A stretch of DNA of 64,000 bases from Streptomyces sp. NBC_00775 (GCF_036347135.1 NZ_CP108938.1:10168001-10232000); one strand, 5' to 3'; shown: positions 1 through 9,350, counted from the stretch's first letter. The notes: generated by a model from the letters alone, not told the origin. Program-made: numbers and translations.

Positions 1-102
1 GTACGTGACGTCGCCCGCCCGGCACGCCCGCCGGGTGTCCGGCACACCTCCCCGTACGGCACAGACACGCGGCCTCATCGCGGGCCGCGGAAGGACCACG
101 AC

Positions 103-1242
103 ATGAGCACGGCCCTGCGCAGGATCTCCTCGCGCGACATCTCCTCCTTCCTCGCGGCACATGAACTCCCCGACCCGCTCGGCGCACCGCGCCGGTCACC
201 CGCCGGCCTGGTCGGCAACACCCCCGTCCTGTGGATCGGCGAACCCTTCAACCCCGCGGGACGGGGTTTCTGGGCCAAACTCGAAGGCGCCAACCCTGGC
301 GGCATCAAGGACCGTCCGGCGCTGCACATGGTCTCCGCGGCGCGCGAGCGCGGCGACCTCGCGCCCTGCGCCCCGATCATCGAGTCCACCAGCGGCACCC
401 TCGGCCTGGGCCTGGCGCTGGCCGGGATCACCTACGGCCACCCGGTCACGCTGGTCACCGACCCCGGCCTGGAGCCACTGATGGCGCACCAGCTCCGCGC
501 CCTCGGCGCGCACGTGGACGTCGTCACCGAGCCGCACCCGGTGGGAGGCTGGCAGGAAGCCCGCCGGCAACGGGTCGGCGAACTGCTCGCCCGTACGCCC
601 TCGGCCTGGTGCCCCGATCAGTACAACAACCCCGACAACGTCGCCGCCTACGCCCCGCTCGCCCTCGAACTCACCGTCCAGCTCGGCCGGATCGACGTCC
701 TCGTGGCCGCGGTCGGCACCGGCGGACACTCGGCGGGCATCGCCCGCACCCTGCGCGCCTTCCACCCGGAGCTCAGACTCGTCGGCGTCGACTCGGTGCA
801 CTCGACCGTCTTCGGCCAGCCGGCGGGCCCGCGCCTGATGCGGGGCCTCGGCAGCAGCATCCATCCGGGCAATGTCGACCACGCGGCCTTCGCGGAGGTC
901 CACTGGGTCGCTCCCGGCGAGGCGGTGTGGACCTGCCGCGAACTGGCCCGCGGCCACTACGCCAGCGGCGGATGGAGCGTCGGCGCGGTGGCGCTGGTGG
1001 CGAACTGGCTGGCCCGTACGCAGCCCGCGCGCACCCGTATCGCGGCGGTCTTCCCCGACGGTGTGCACCGCTACTGGGACACGGTCTACAGCGACGACTA
1101 CTGCCGGACCCACGACCTCCTCCGTCGACTCCCGGCCGCCGAGCCGGACGAGATCGCGCACCCCGGCGAGCGTACGGTCGAGCGCTGGACCCGCTGCACC
1201 GGCGTCACCGCACCCGTCGGGACGGGAGGGGCGGCGCGATGA
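103..1242 (+). CDS. PLP-dependent cysteine synthase-like enzyme
   Basis: Fold-type II PLP enzyme of the cysteine synthase/cystathionine beta-synthase family, 379 aa. The PLP lysine lies in [10 protein letters not shown] (K69). The substrate loop appears as [10 protein letters not shown] and the phosphate-binding loop as VGTGGHSAG near residue 205. AAGGA sits 7 nt before the ATG. The stop overlaps the start of the MFS gene (ATGA, 1239-1242), so the two are translationally coupled. Family members make cysteine, 2,3-diaminopropionate or related amino acids; the residues alone do not fix the substrate. Coupling to an exporter suggests that the product, or a toxic amino acid derived from it, is exported. 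Confidence 0.88.
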   Translation: MSTALRRISSRDISSFLAAHELPDPLGAPRRSPAGLVGNTPVLWIGEPFNPAGRGFWAKLEGANPGGIKDRPALHMVSAARERGDLAPCAPIIESTSGTLGLGLALAGITYGHPVTLVTDPGLEPLMAHQLRALGAHVDVVTEPHPVGGWQEARRQRVGELLARTPSAWCPDQYNNPDNVAAYAPLALELTVQLGRIDVLVAAVGTGGHSAGIARTLRAFHPELRLVGVDSVHSTVFGQPAGPRLMRGLGSSIHPGNVDHAAFAEVHWVAPGEAVWTCRELARGHYASGGWSVGAVALVANWLARTQPARTRIAAVFPDGVHRYWDTVYSDDYCRTHDLLRRLPAAEPDEIAHPGERTVERWTRCTGVTAPVGTGGAAR

Positions 1243-2531
1243 AGTCACTCGCCGAGCAGTTCCGTTCGTTCAACGGATGCGTCCGGCTGCTGATGGTTCA
1301 GCAGTTCACCATCAACACCGCGTTCTACATGCTGATGCCCTATCTCGCCGTTCATCTCGCGGACGGGCTGGGGATGGCCGCCTGGGCGGTCGGCCTGGTG
1401 CTGGGGGTGCGCAACTTCACCCAGCAGGGGATGTTCCTGATCGGTGGCACGCTCGCCGACCGGCTCGGCCACAAGCCCATGATCATGGCCGGATGCGGGC
1501 TCCGTACCGTCGGATTCGGCCTGCTGGGGTTCGTGGACTCGCTGCCGGCTCTCGTCGCGGCCTCGGCGTTGACGGGGTTCGCCGGAGCCCTGTTCAACCC
1601 GGCGGTCCGCGCCTGTCTCGCGCAGGAGGTGGGGGAGCGGAGAGTGGCGGCGTTCGCGACGTTCAACGTCTTCTACCAGGCCGGGATGTTCGTCGGTCCG
1701 CTGGTCGGACTCGCGCTGCTGTCCGCCGACTTCGGGCTGGTCTGCTCCGTCGCCGCGCTGCTGTTCCTCGCCCTGACGGTCATTCAGTTCCGCATGCTGC
1801 CCGATCGCGGGGGCAACTCGACGACGGAACCCGGCGGCCTGCTCGCCGACTGGCGCACCGTCGTCCGCAACCGGCCCTTCCTGCTCTTCTCCGCCGCCAT
1901 GATCGGCTCGTACGTCCTGTCCTTCCAGGTCTACCTCGCGCTGCCGTTGCAGGCGCACCGGGTGGCCCCGGACAGCGGCGACGCGGTGACCACGGCCCTG
2001 TTCGCGGTCTCCGCCGGGGTGGCCGTGGCCGGACAGATGAAGATCACGGCATGGGTGCGGGCGCGATGGACCGCGCGTCGCGCCATCGTCCACGGCATCG
2101 CACTCATGGGCGCTGCCTTCCTGCCCTTGCTCCTCGACACCGGAGCGGTGACCGGAGACACCGGTGCCATCGGCCGGCTGACGGCTCTGGCCCCCCTGTT
2201 CGCGACGGTCACCCTGCTCGGACTGGGCACGGCCGTGGTCTACCCGTTCGAGATGGACACCGTCGTCTCGCTCGCCGGCGGGCGGCTGGTCGCCACCCAC
2301 TACGGCCTGTACAACACCGTCTCCGGACTCGGTATCACTCTGGGAAACCTGATCACGGGCGCCCTCTGGGACGCCGCCGAACGCGAGGGGCACCCGGAGT
2401 TGACGTGGTGGGCGCTCGCGGCGACGGGCGCGCTCTGTGCCGGATGCGTCGGCCTGCTGGCCCGCTCGGGCCGCCTGACACCTCGGGCCGAGCCGGAACT
2501 CGCCGTGGTGGCCATGTCCAGCAACAGGTGA
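1239..2531 (+). CDS. MFS transporter
   Basis: A 430-aa major facilitator with about 12 hydrophobic segments. Motif A is visible between TM2 and TM3 as [12 protein letters not shown]. The start is the ATG inside the ATGA overlap with the upstream PLP-enzyme gene, so the two form an operon. It is a probable proton-coupled exporter in the cytoplasmic membrane. The substrate is unknown; the neighbour suggests an amino-acid-like compound. A short gap (2532-2566) separates it from a convergent small gene. Confidence 0.87.
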   Translation: MKSLAEQFRSFNGCVRLLMVQQFTINTAFYMLMPYLAVHLADGLGMAAWAVGLVLGVRNFTQQGMFLIGGTLADRLGHKPMIMAGCGLRTVGFGLLGFVDSLPALVAASALTGFAGALFNPAVRACLAQEVGERRVAAFATFNVFYQAGMFVGPLVGLALLSADFGLVCSVAALLFLALTVIQFRMLPDRGGNSTTEPGGLLADWRTVVRNRPFLLFSAAMIGSYVLSFQVYLALPLQAHRVAPDSGDAVTTALFAVSAGVAVAGQMKITAWVRARWTARRAIVHGIALMGAAFLPLLLDTGAVTGDTGAIGRLTALAPLFATVTLLGLGTAVVYPFEMDTVVSLAGGRLVATHYGLYNTVSGLGITLGNLITGALWDAAEREGHPELTWWALAATGALCAGCVGLLARSGRLTPRAEPELAVVAMSSNR

Positions 2532-2566
2532 CCGGGGCGCCGGGCAGGCCCGTGCGCGGCTGATCC

Positions 2567-2920
2567 CTAGGTGTTCTCTGCCCTGGACATGCGCAGGGCG
2601 AGGTCCCGGAGCAGATCGGCCGTCTTGATGTCGGTTCGGCCGGAGTCGTGGATGTCGGCGAGTTCGGAGAAGAGGAAGGCGAAGGCGCCCACGAGCGAGA
2701 TGGCGGCGGGCAGGTAGGCGTCTGCGACGGCCTGGCCCGCCTCCGCGGGTCCCGCGTCGGCGGGCACCTCGACGCGGGGGAACACCTCTGTGACCAGCGC
2801 GCCGAGGTGGGTCTCGGCCGACTCGACCTCGGCGTCCTCGTCCTGGGCGATCCTGCGCACCATCGCGTTGGTCTCGGTGAGGACGCCGATGGCGCGCAGG
2901 ATGATCTCCGTCTGTTCCAT
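2567..2920 (-). CDS. Hypothetical protein, 117 aa
   Basis: A small acidic, mostly helical protein that I do not recognise. It has no signal peptide. One hydrophobic stretch (AISLVGAFAFLFSEL, about residues 75-90) could be an amphipathic or buried helix. The ribosome-binding site before the ATG is weak. It is convergent with the MFS gene and divergent from the NUDIX gene, so it is probably transcribed alone. Codon use looks ordinary for the region. Confidence 0.7.
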   Translation of the reverse strand: MEQTEIILRAIGVLTETNAMVRRIAQDEDAEVESAETHLGALVTEVFPRVEVPADAGPAEAGQAVADAYLPAAISLVGAFAFLFSELADIHDSGRTDIKTADLLRDLALRMSRAENT

Positions 2921-2989
2921 GCCGTGAGCCTAGACGGGCGAAGCCCCGCTGTGACCTCGGTATTCGATTCGAGATGGTAGACAGTGGCC

Positions 2990-3031
2990 ATGAACGACTT
3001 CTCCCGCTCCCGCCCGGCCCGCGCACGATGA
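2990..3031 (+). CDS. Candidate 13-aa leader peptide of the NUDIX gene
   Basis: ATG 2990 opens a frame reading MNDFSRSRPARAR and stops at TGA 3029-3031, overlapping ATG 3028 as ATGA. Translational coupling through it would explain why the NUDIX start lacks its own ribosome-binding site. It may equally be chance, because such short frames are common. Confidence 0.2.
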   Translation: MNDFSRSRPARAR

Positions 3032-3693
3032 CCGCAGGCATCGACACCCCGGACCGCCGGGGCCGCACCGGACTCGACCGCGTCGGCCGCGACCTGACCG
3101 GCAACCCCCGCGTCAAGATCCGGGACGTGCAACTCCTGTCCTGCCACTGGTACGTGGAGCGCACCACCACTTTCGACTTCCGGCACGCCGACGGCACCTG
3201 GAGCACCCAGGAGCGCGAGACGCACGACCGCGGCAACGGCGCCACCCTCCTCCTGTACGACGCCGAACGCGAAACCGTGCTGCTGACCAGGCAGTTCCGC
3301 TACCCCGTGTACGTCAACGGGCACCCCGACGGCATGTTGATCGAGACACCGGGCGGGCTGCTCGACGAGGAGGACGAGCATCCCGAAGTCGCCGTGCGGC
3401 GCGAGGTCATCGAGGAGACCGGGCACACCGTCGGCGAGGTCCACCACGTCTTCGACGTCTACATGAGCCCGGGCTCGGTCACCGAGCGGGTGAGTTTCTA
3501 CGCCGCCTCGTACGGCCCCTCCACCCGTACCCACGAGGGCGGCGGGCTTGACGAGGAAGGCGAGGACATCGAGATCGTCGAACTGCCCTTCCGCAGCGCC
3601 CTGGACATGATCCGCACCGGGGAGATCGCCGACGCGAAGACCATCATGCTGCTGCAATGGGCAGCCCTGGAAGGACCGTTCAACAAGGCTTGA
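3028..3693 (+). CDS. NUDIX hydrolase, NudK-like
   Basis: Resembles the GDP-mannose/ADP-sugar pyrophosphatase branch (NudK). It shares the N-terminal beta-strand region WYVERTTTFDF, then DRGNGATLLLY, and a NUDIX box around GLLDEEDEHPEVAVRREVIE that is slightly longer than canonical. Such enzymes split nucleoside diphosphate sugars with Mg2+. I place the start at ATG 3028 (221 aa). An in-frame ATG at 2974 would add 18 low-homology residues, and neither start has a good Shine-Dalgarno sequence. A 13-codon frame (2990-3031) ends in ATGA over the 3028 start. The 3' end lies inside a 13-bp tandem duplication. Confidence 0.85.
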   Translation: MTAGIDTPDRRGRTGLDRVGRDLTGNPRVKIRDVQLLSCHWYVERTTTFDFRHADGTWSTQERETHDRGNGATLLLYDAERETVLLTRQFRYPVYVNGHPDGMLIETPGGLLDEEDEHPEVAVRREVIEETGHTVGEVHHVFDVYMSPGSVTERVSFYAASYGPSTRTHEGGGLDEEGEDIEIVELPFRSALDMIRTGEIADAKTIMLLQWAALEGPFNKA

Positions 3694-3733
3694 CAACAAG
3701 GCTTGACTTAAAGAGCACTTCAAGTTCCAGACT
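3681..3733 (+). promoter_or_regulatory. MerR-type promoter and operator for the aldo/keto reductase
   Basis: A 13-bp unit CAACAAGGCTTGA is duplicated exactly (3681-3693 and 3694-3706), giving two TTGAC elements. The second (TTGACT, 3703-3708) is followed after 19 bp by CAGACT (3728-3733). Between them lies the dyad ACTTAAAG-agca-CTTCAAGT (3706-3725, 7 of 8 pairs). An over-long spacer with a centred dyad is the signature of MerR-family promoters. No MerR gene is in the window. Confidence 0.6.
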
Positions 3734-3777
3734 CCTGTTCAGGCCCGCGGATTTCGGGCCCGAACGGGAGGGACACC

Positions 3778-4764
3778 ATGAAGTACCGCACGATCGGCAC
3801 CGACCCGAAGACCCGCCGTGAGGTGAGCGTGCTCGCACTCGGTGCGATGCTGTTCGGCTCACGGACGGACGAGAAGACCTCCTTCGCCGTCCTCGACCGT
3901 TATGTCGAGGCCGGCGGGAACTTCATCGACACCTCCGACAACTACGCCTTCTGGACCGACGACAGCCAGGGCGGCCAGAGCGAGGCGCTGCTCGGACGCT
4001 GGCGGCGCAGCCGCGGCATCGGCGACGAGATCGTCATCGCGACCAAACTGGGCGCGCGGCCGCTGGCCCCCGGCACCGGATACATCGACAACCCGGAGGG
4101 CCTGTCCGCCAAGGTGATCCGCGAGGCGGCCCAGCGCAGCCAGGAACGCCTCGGCGTGGAGAAGATCGACCTGCTGTACGCGCACATAGAGGACCGAACC
4201 GTGGAACCGCGGGAGACCGTGGAGGCGTTCGGTGAGCTGGTCGCCGAGGGCGGTGTCGGGCTGCTCGGGGTGAGCAACCACGCCATCTGGCGGGTGGAGC
4301 GGGCCCGCGCCCTCGCCGCCGCGGCCGGACTGCCCGGCTATGAGGTCCTGCAGTACCACCACAGCCTCCTGCGGCCGCGCGCCGACGTGCCCAGCGAACT
4401 CTTCCCCGAGGGCAATCTCGGCGCGGCGACGGGGGAACTGCTCAGCTATCTGCGAGCCGAGCCCGCGCTGACGCTGGTCGCCTACTCGCCCCTGCTGACC
4501 GGCGCGTACGTACGGCCGGACAAGCCGCTGCTGTCCGCCTACGACCACCCGGGAACGCCGGCCCGGCTCGCCGTGCTGCGGGACGTGGCGAAGGAGACGG
4601 GGGCGAGCCTCAACCAGGTGGTGCTGGCCTGGCAGATCGGTGCCGAGTTGCCGGTGATCCCCCTCGCCGGGGCGTCCTCCGTGGCCCAGCTGGAGGAGAA
4701 CCTGGCCGCGGTGGAGCTGGAACTGACGGCGGATCAGCGGGCCCGGCTGGACGCCGCTCACTGA
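3778..4764 (+). CDS. Aldo/keto reductase
   Basis: NADPH-dependent oxidoreductase of the aldo/keto reductase superfamily, 328 aa, with a TIM-barrel pattern. The tetrad is visible: D51 and Y56 in FIDTSDNY, K90 in IATKLG, and a histidine in LLYAHIED where the family has the catalytic His. GGGAGGG precedes the ATG by 5 nt. It reduces aldehydes or ketones in the cytoplasm; the substrate is unknown. It stands alone behind a MerR-like promoter, which suggests induction by a small molecule or stress. It is convergent with the SpoIIE phosphatase, with a hairpin-rich gap between them. Confidence 0.9.
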   Translation: MKYRTIGTDPKTRREVSVLALGAMLFGSRTDEKTSFAVLDRYVEAGGNFIDTSDNYAFWTDDSQGGQSEALLGRWRRSRGIGDEIVIATKLGARPLAPGTGYIDNPEGLSAKVIREAAQRSQERLGVEKIDLLYAHIEDRTVEPRETVEAFGELVAEGGVGLLGVSNHAIWRVERARALAAAAGLPGYEVLQYHHSLLRPRADVPSELFPEGNLGAATGELLSYLRAEPALTLVAYSPLLTGAYVRPDKPLLSAYDHPGTPARLAVLRDVAKETGASLNQVVLAWQIGAELPVIPLAGASSVAQLEENLAAVELELTADQRARLDAAH

Positions 4765-4818
4765 GAGGAACGGCACGGTCCTCGTCGTGGCCGGTGGCTA
4801 AGCAGGTCGGGTGAAGTC

Positions 4819-4876
4819 CGCTGCGGTTCCGCAGCGCCCTGAAGGGGCGCGGGGAACTGCGCGACCAGCCACGACG
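4819..4876. terminator. Hairpin-rich convergent intergenic region with Streptomyces 21-mer repeat
   Basis: CGCTGCGG-tt-CCGCAGCG (4819-4836) can fold, and a competing GCGCCC/GGGCGC stem follows. The 21-mer that starts at 4843 (ending GGGGAACTGCGCG) is the same element found near 16.4 kb. It lies between convergent genes that end at 4764 and 4924, which suits a bidirectional terminator. Confidence 0.5.
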
Positions 4877-4923
4877 GTGCCGCAGACGATCGACGGCATA
4901 TCGCGGCACATCCAGCGGAGCGC

Positions 4924-7473
4924 TTAGTGGCCACCGCCGCGCCGTGACCGGCGTGTGGTCAGCAGGAGCGCGATGTCGTCGGGGCGCTGAATGGCCTGCC
5001 GGGCCTCCGCGGTGAGCAGGTCGGCCGCACGGGACAACGAGGGGCTGCCCGGCCTGCCGTGCGGGGTGCCCGCGCGGGCCAGGGCCGCGCGGAGGATCTC
5101 GACGCCCTCGTCGATGTCGGTGCCGGGCCGCTCGACCAGGCCGTCCGTGTACAGGGCCAGCACGGCGTCGGGTTCCAGCAGCAGCTCCGTCACCGGGTAC
5201 TGGGCCCGCGGGTCCACTCCGAGCACCACCCCGCCGGGCAGGTCCAGCACCTCGGTGCGGCCGTCCGGATGGCGCAGCAGGGGCTGCGGATGGCCGGCCC
5301 GGGCGGCTCGGGCGACTCCCGTGACCGGGTCGACCCTGACGTAGCAGCAACTGGCGAACTGACCCGGATCGAGATCGATGAGCAGCTGGTTGGTGCCGCT
5401 CATCACCTCGTCCGGGGAATGGTCGCCGAGCGTGAACGCCCGTACCGCGCTGCGCAGTTGGCCCATCGTGGCCGCCGCCTGGACGCCGTGCCCCTGTACG
5501 TCGCCGATGACCAGGGCGAGCCCGTCGCCCGCCTTCACGACGTCGTACCAGTCGCCGCCCACATCCATGCCCACGGTGCCGGGCAGATACCGCCCGGCCG
5601 TCTTCACCAGCGGGTGAGCCGACAGCCGGTGCGGCAGCAGGGCCTCCTGCAGCCCGCGGGCGAGGGCGGACTCGTCGTCGTAGCGCCGGGCCCGCTCCAG
5701 GGCCTGCGCGATCAGCCCGGCGAGCGCCGTCAGCACCGTACGGTCCTCGGTGCTGAAGTCGCGGGAGCGGTCGAAGCCGAGGATGCAGGAGCCTACCGGC
5801 CGCCCCGAGGCGATCAGCGGCAGGAAGGCACGGGCCCCCTCCTTGGCGTCCAGCGCGATATCCGGATAGGCGGCCGCCAGCTGCCGCATCGACTCGAAGA
5901 AGAGCGGGCGGCCGCTGGTGAGTGCCTCGACCCCGGGCAGCTTGGCGTCCAGGCCCACCCCGTCGAACGGGGCGAGGAATCCCTGCGGGAAGCCGGTCTC
6001 CCAGGCCAGGTACATGCGCCGGTCCTGGAGCAGATAGATGGCGAGCCGGCGTCCGCCGAACGCGGGCAGCAGTTCCCGCATCACCACCTCGGACACCTGG
6101 CGGGCCGTCACCGCCTCGGTCAGTGCGATGGCGAGGATGATGGGCCGGTACTGCGGCGGTGTCGTCGGGACACCGGACATGGGCTCGTCGGCATCGGGCC
6201 CCACCGGCACGGCCGCCATCGCCCGCTCGTCGTACGGGATGGCCTCCGCGGTGTCCGCGACCCGCCCCATCGGCACGATCTTGCACGTCAGGCTGTTGGG
6301 GCCGGGGTAGACGGACAGCGTCAGCCAGGTGCCTCCGGTGCGCCCCGGAGTCTCCTCGCGGCCGTCTCCGTGCGGTCGTCTGATCTGGAAGTGCACCGGA
6401 TCCGGCGACAGCAGCGCCCCACGCAGATGATCTTCGTAGGCCGGCCGGTCCAGCCAGGGCACCGCGTCCCACAGGGGACGCCCCAGCAGCTCCGGGAGCG
6501 GCCGGCCGAGCAGCTCGGCGGCGCGCGGGTTGGCGTAGGTGATCAGTCCGAGCCGGTCGAAGGCGAACACACCCTCCGGCAGCAGATCCGCCGCTCCGTC
6601 CGCCGCCGGGCCCGGGCCGGGATCCACGACCACGCCGCTGACCCGGTACGGCGGGGCGGGCGCGGCACCCGAGATCCACAGCTCCAGCAGACGCAGTCCG
6701 CCGTCCGCGGTGCGCACCGGCAGCGGGTGGGGCGGCGGGCTCCCGGCCGCCGTGTCGCGCAGCGCCGCCAGCAGCAGTCGGGGATCGTCGCGGGTGACCG
6801 CACGGGCCAGCGCCTCCGGCGTTCCGGTGAAGCCCTCGCGGCTGGTGCCGAGCAGGGCCCACAGGGCGTCGTCGGCGATGACCGTGTCGTCGGTGGGATC
6901 CCAGGTGAAGCCGCCGACACACCGGGAGGAAGGAGCGTCGGCCGGTGGCCGCGTGCACAGCGGCTCCCCGTCCCAGAAGACGCTCTGCCCGTTCTTGTCC
7001 AGCGACGCCAGAACGGCACCCAGTTCCTCGGCCACCGCCGTCATCCGGTCACGGTCCGGCAGCACCTCGGTGGCGTCCGACGCCGAGGGCCGCAGCACCG
7101 TGAGGACGCCGAACGGCGTCGCGGCGCCCACGACAGGGACATACAGCGAACCGAAAGGGAACGGCAGTCCCGCGGCGAGCTGCGGGTAGCGGCGCATCGT
7201 CTCCGTGGGGTCGGTGAGCAGCACCTCCACGCCGAGCCGATGGGCGTCGGCGGCGGGGAACGGGCGGTCCACGTGCATGCGCCACCAGGGGCGGAACAGC
7301 GGGCCGGGCAGCCCCGCGAGCACGGCCAGCCTGAGCAGCCCGGGCGTACTCGAACGCAGGTATACGCCTCCCGCGAAGCCGCGCGCCGCCCGGATCGCGT
7401 CCGTCACGGCGCCGCTGAGCAGGTCGGCCAGGCTTGCCAGCGCCTGGTCCTCACGCTCGGCGCTCCCAGTCAT
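4924..7473 (-). CDS. GAF-PAS-PAS-GAF-SpoIIE serine phosphatase
   Basis: An 849-aa multidomain regulator. Order: GAF-like (about 1-150), two PAS domains (about 165-270 and 280-395; the second has ITYANPRAAELLGR), GAF (about 425-590) and a SpoIIE/PP2C catalytic domain (about 600-845). Metal-binding segments are present: GGDWYDV, IGDVQGHG, YTDGLVERPG and DDIALLL. PP2C enzymes of this class dephosphorylate anti-anti-sigma factors in partner-switching pathways. The PAS/GAF part suggests control by ligand or redox signals. I chose ATG 7473, which has GAGGG upstream, over a longer frame reaching 7566. It is monocistronic. Confidence 0.9.
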   Translation of the reverse strand: MTGSAEREDQALASLADLLSGAVTDAIRAARGFAGGVYLRSSTPGLLRLAVLAGLPGPLFRPWWRMHVDRPFPAADAHRLGVEVLLTDPTETMRRYPQLAAGLPFPFGSLYVPVVGAATPFGVLTVLRPSASDATEVLPDRDRMTAVAEELGAVLASLDKNGQSVFWDGEPLCTRPPADAPSSRCVGGFTWDPTDDTVIADDALWALLGTSREGFTGTPEALARAVTRDDPRLLLAALRDTAAGSPPPHPLPVRTADGGLRLLELWISGAAPAPPYRVSGVVVDPGPGPAADGAADLLPEGVFAFDRLGLITYANPRAAELLGRPLPELLGRPLWDAVPWLDRPAYEDHLRGALLSPDPVHFQIRRPHGDGREETPGRTGGTWLTLSVYPGPNSLTCKIVPMGRVADTAEAIPYDERAMAAVPVGPDADEPMSGVPTTPPQYRPIILAIALTEAVTARQVSEVVMRELLPAFGGRRLAIYLLQDRRMYLAWETGFPQGFLAPFDGVGLDAKLPGVEALTSGRPLFFESMRQLAAAYPDIALDAKEGARAFLPLIASGRPVGSCILGFDRSRDFSTEDRTVLTALAGLIAQALERARRYDDESALARGLQEALLPHRLSAHPLVKTAGRYLPGTVGMDVGGDWYDVVKAGDGLALVIGDVQGHGVQAAATMGQLRSAVRAFTLGDHSPDEVMSGTNQLLIDLDPGQFASCCYVRVDPVTGVARAARAGHPQPLLRHPDGRTEVLDLPGGVVLGVDPRAQYPVTELLLEPDAVLALYTDGLVERPGTDIDEGVEILRAALARAGTPHGRPGSPSLSRAADLLTAEARQAIQRPDDIALLLTTRRSRRGGGH

Positions 7474-7662
7474 CGGTCTGCCCTCGTCCGCCCACCGCCA
7501 GGGGGGTACCACAGCAAGAATGCGCCTCCCAGGCCCCTGACCGCACCTCGACGCCCTCCCGGGCACGGCGTCGCGCGGCCGTTTCCGCGGCTGCGCTCGC
7601 TTGTGCCCAGCGCGAAGATACCGGGTCGTACGAGGTTCGGGAGCCGCTCGTACGCGAGTGAT

Positions 7663-8580
7663 TCAGGAACCCGGTCCGGGAGCGAGCGTCTCGGCGGCGA
7701 CGGCCGCCACAGCCGCGGCGACGGCGGCGAGCGCGGGGGAGTCGAGTTTCCACTGCTGCCAGAACAGCGGAACGTCGACCGCCCGGTCCGGCGCGAGGTT
7801 GACCAACCGCCCGGCCCGCAGCAGCGGTTCGGCCTGCACTTCGGGCACCATTCCCCAGCCCATGCCGGCCACGACGGCGTCCACGAACCCCTCCGACGTG
7901 GGCATGAAGTGCCGCAGCGCGCCGGCGCCGCGTCCGCCCCGGAACGCGCGGACGAAGTCGTCCTGGAGGCCGTCGTTGCGGTCGAACACGACCAGGGGCG
8001 CGTCGCCGATCACGTCCCGCAGCGGCGTCTTCGGCGGGCCGCCGAGCCATCGCCCGGCGAAACCGGGGCTCGCGACCGGCAGGTAGCGCATGCGGCCGAG
8101 CGCGCGGACCGAGCAGCCCGTGACCGCGTCCGGTGACGAGGTCACTGCCGCCATCACCAGCCCCTCGCGCAACAGCGTGGCCGTATGGTCCTGGTCCTCG
8201 CGGCGCAGCTCGAAACAGAGCCGCAGCTCCTCCGGGACACGGGTCAGCGCGGGGAGGAACCACGTCGCCAGGGAGTCGGAGTTCACGGCGATCGACAGCC
8301 GCGTCGGCTCCCCGGAACCGGTCAGACCGAGCTCGGCCCGCGCGTCGCGCTCCAGCCGGGCCAGCTGACGCGCGAAGCGCACCACGACTTCGCCCGAATC
8401 GGTCGGCCGTACCGGTTTCGTCCGCATCAGCAGGACCCGGCCCGTGCGCTGTTCGAGCGCCTTGACGCGCTGGCTGACCGCCGACGGCGTCACATGGAGG
8501 GCGGCGGCCGCCGCGTCGAAGGTGCCCTCGTCGACCACCGCGAGCAGCGTGCGCACCTGGTCGAGGGGGAGTTCCGTCAT
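7663..8580 (-). CDS. LysR-family regulator, ArgP/IciA type
   Basis: A 305-aa LysR-type activator. The N-terminal winged HTH contains FDAAAAALHVTPSAVSQRVK; the C-terminal co-inducer domain runs from about residue 90. It closely matches the ArgP (IciA) branch, which senses lysine or arginine and activates the LysE/ArgO exporter. The divergent neighbour, 70 bp away, encodes exactly such an exporter, so the target is clear from context. The start ATG 8580 lies only about 12 nt after a TATCAT -10-like element (8592-8597, minus strand). Confidence 0.92.
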   Translation of the reverse strand: MTELPLDQVRTLLAVVDEGTFDAAAAALHVTPSAVSQRVKALEQRTGRVLLMRTKPVRPTDSGEVVVRFARQLARLERDARAELGLTGSGEPTRLSIAVNSDSLATWFLPALTRVPEELRLCFELRREDQDHTATLLREGLVMAAVTSSPDAVTGCSVRALGRMRYLPVASPGFAGRWLGGPPKTPLRDVIGDAPLVVFDRNDGLQDDFVRAFRGGRGAGALRHFMPTSEGFVDAVVAGMGWGMVPEVQAEPLLRAGRLVNLAPDRAVDVPLFWQQWKLDSPALAAVAAAVAAVAAETLAPGPGS

Positions 8581-8649
8581 CACGAACGCTAATGATACGT
8601 AAGAATCTTTAGCTGTACTCTTGACGATCATCTTTCTAGCGTCGATGTC
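8581..8649. promoter_or_regulatory. Divergent argP/lysE promoter region
   Basis: A 69-bp AT-richer gap between divergent starts. TATCAT (minus strand, 8592-8597) could serve the regulator. TAGCGT (8637-8642) lies 7 nt before the exporter ATG, which would make that transcript leaderless or nearly so. ArgP should bind here; I could not define a clear dyad. Confidence 0.5.
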
Positions 8650-9261
8650 ATGACAGACGCCCTGACCGCCGTGGCCGCCGGATTCGGCACCGGCCTCTCC
8701 CTCATCGTCGCCATCGGCGCCCAGAACGCGTTCGTGCTGCGCCAGGGCATCCGCCGGGACGCGATCCTCACCGTGGTGGGCATCTGCGCCCTGTCCGACG
8801 CGGCGCTCATCGCGCTGGGTGTCGGCGGGGTGGGTGCGGTGGTCGTGGCCTGGCCGGCGGCCCTCACCGCGGTCGGGCTGGTCGGCGGCGCCTTCCTCCT
8901 GGTCTACGGATTCCTCGCCGCACGGCGGGTCCTGAAGCCCTCGGCCCTCAAAGCGGCGACCGTGCCGACGGGCTCGCGGCGTCGCGCCGTACTCACCTGC
9001 CTGGCCCTGACCTGGCTCAACCCGCACGTCTACCTCGACACCGTGTTCCTGCTCGGCTCGATCGCGGCCGACCGCGGCCCGCTGCGCTGGACCTTCGGCC
9101 TGGGCGCGGCCCTGGCCAGCCTGTGCTGGTTCGTCGCGCTCGGCTTCGGCGCCCGGCTGCTCAGCCGCTTCCTGGCCCGGCCCTCGTCCTGGCGCGTGCT
9201 GGACGGCCTGGTCGCCACGACGATGATCGCCATGGGTGCCTCGCTGATCGCCGGTGCCTGA
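8650..9261 (+). CDS. LysE/ArgO-family amino acid exporter
   Basis: A 203-aa membrane protein of the LysE superfamily with 5-6 hydrophobic segments. The family hallmark near the N-terminus is SLIVAIGAQNAFVLRQGIR, and LTWLNPHVYLDTV lies in the middle. These proteins export L-lysine or L-arginine and relieve dipeptide-derived overload. It is divergent from its presumed activator, the ArgP-type LysR gene. There is no Shine-Dalgarno sequence before ATG 8650, consistent with a leaderless mRNA. Confidence 0.92.
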   Translation: MTDALTAVAAGFGTGLSLIVAIGAQNAFVLRQGIRRDAILTVVGICALSDAALIALGVGGVGAVVVAWPAALTAVGLVGGAFLLVYGFLAARRVLKPSALKAATVPTGSRRRAVLTCLALTWLNPHVYLDTVFLLGSIAADRGPLRWTFGLGAALASLCWFVALGFGARLLSRFLARPSSWRVLDGLVATTMIAMGASLIAGA

Positions 9262-9350
9262 GGTGTTGTAGTCCCTGCGGCCCCCGCAAGTCCGGTCCCC
9301 CGTGGACGCGTTCCGCTCCCGCTCGGCCATAGTGATCCCTGAACCGAAAG

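Noticed and set aside
1245..3245. Long minus-strand frame over the MFS gene
   Set aside because: Composition is typical of antisense frames and it spans two unrelated real genes.
5059..8136. Long open frame on the strand opposite the SpoIIE gene
   Set aside because: It is a GC-rich shadow: low-complexity Arg/Gly/Gln content and no domain, while the minus strand encodes a clear multidomain phosphatase.
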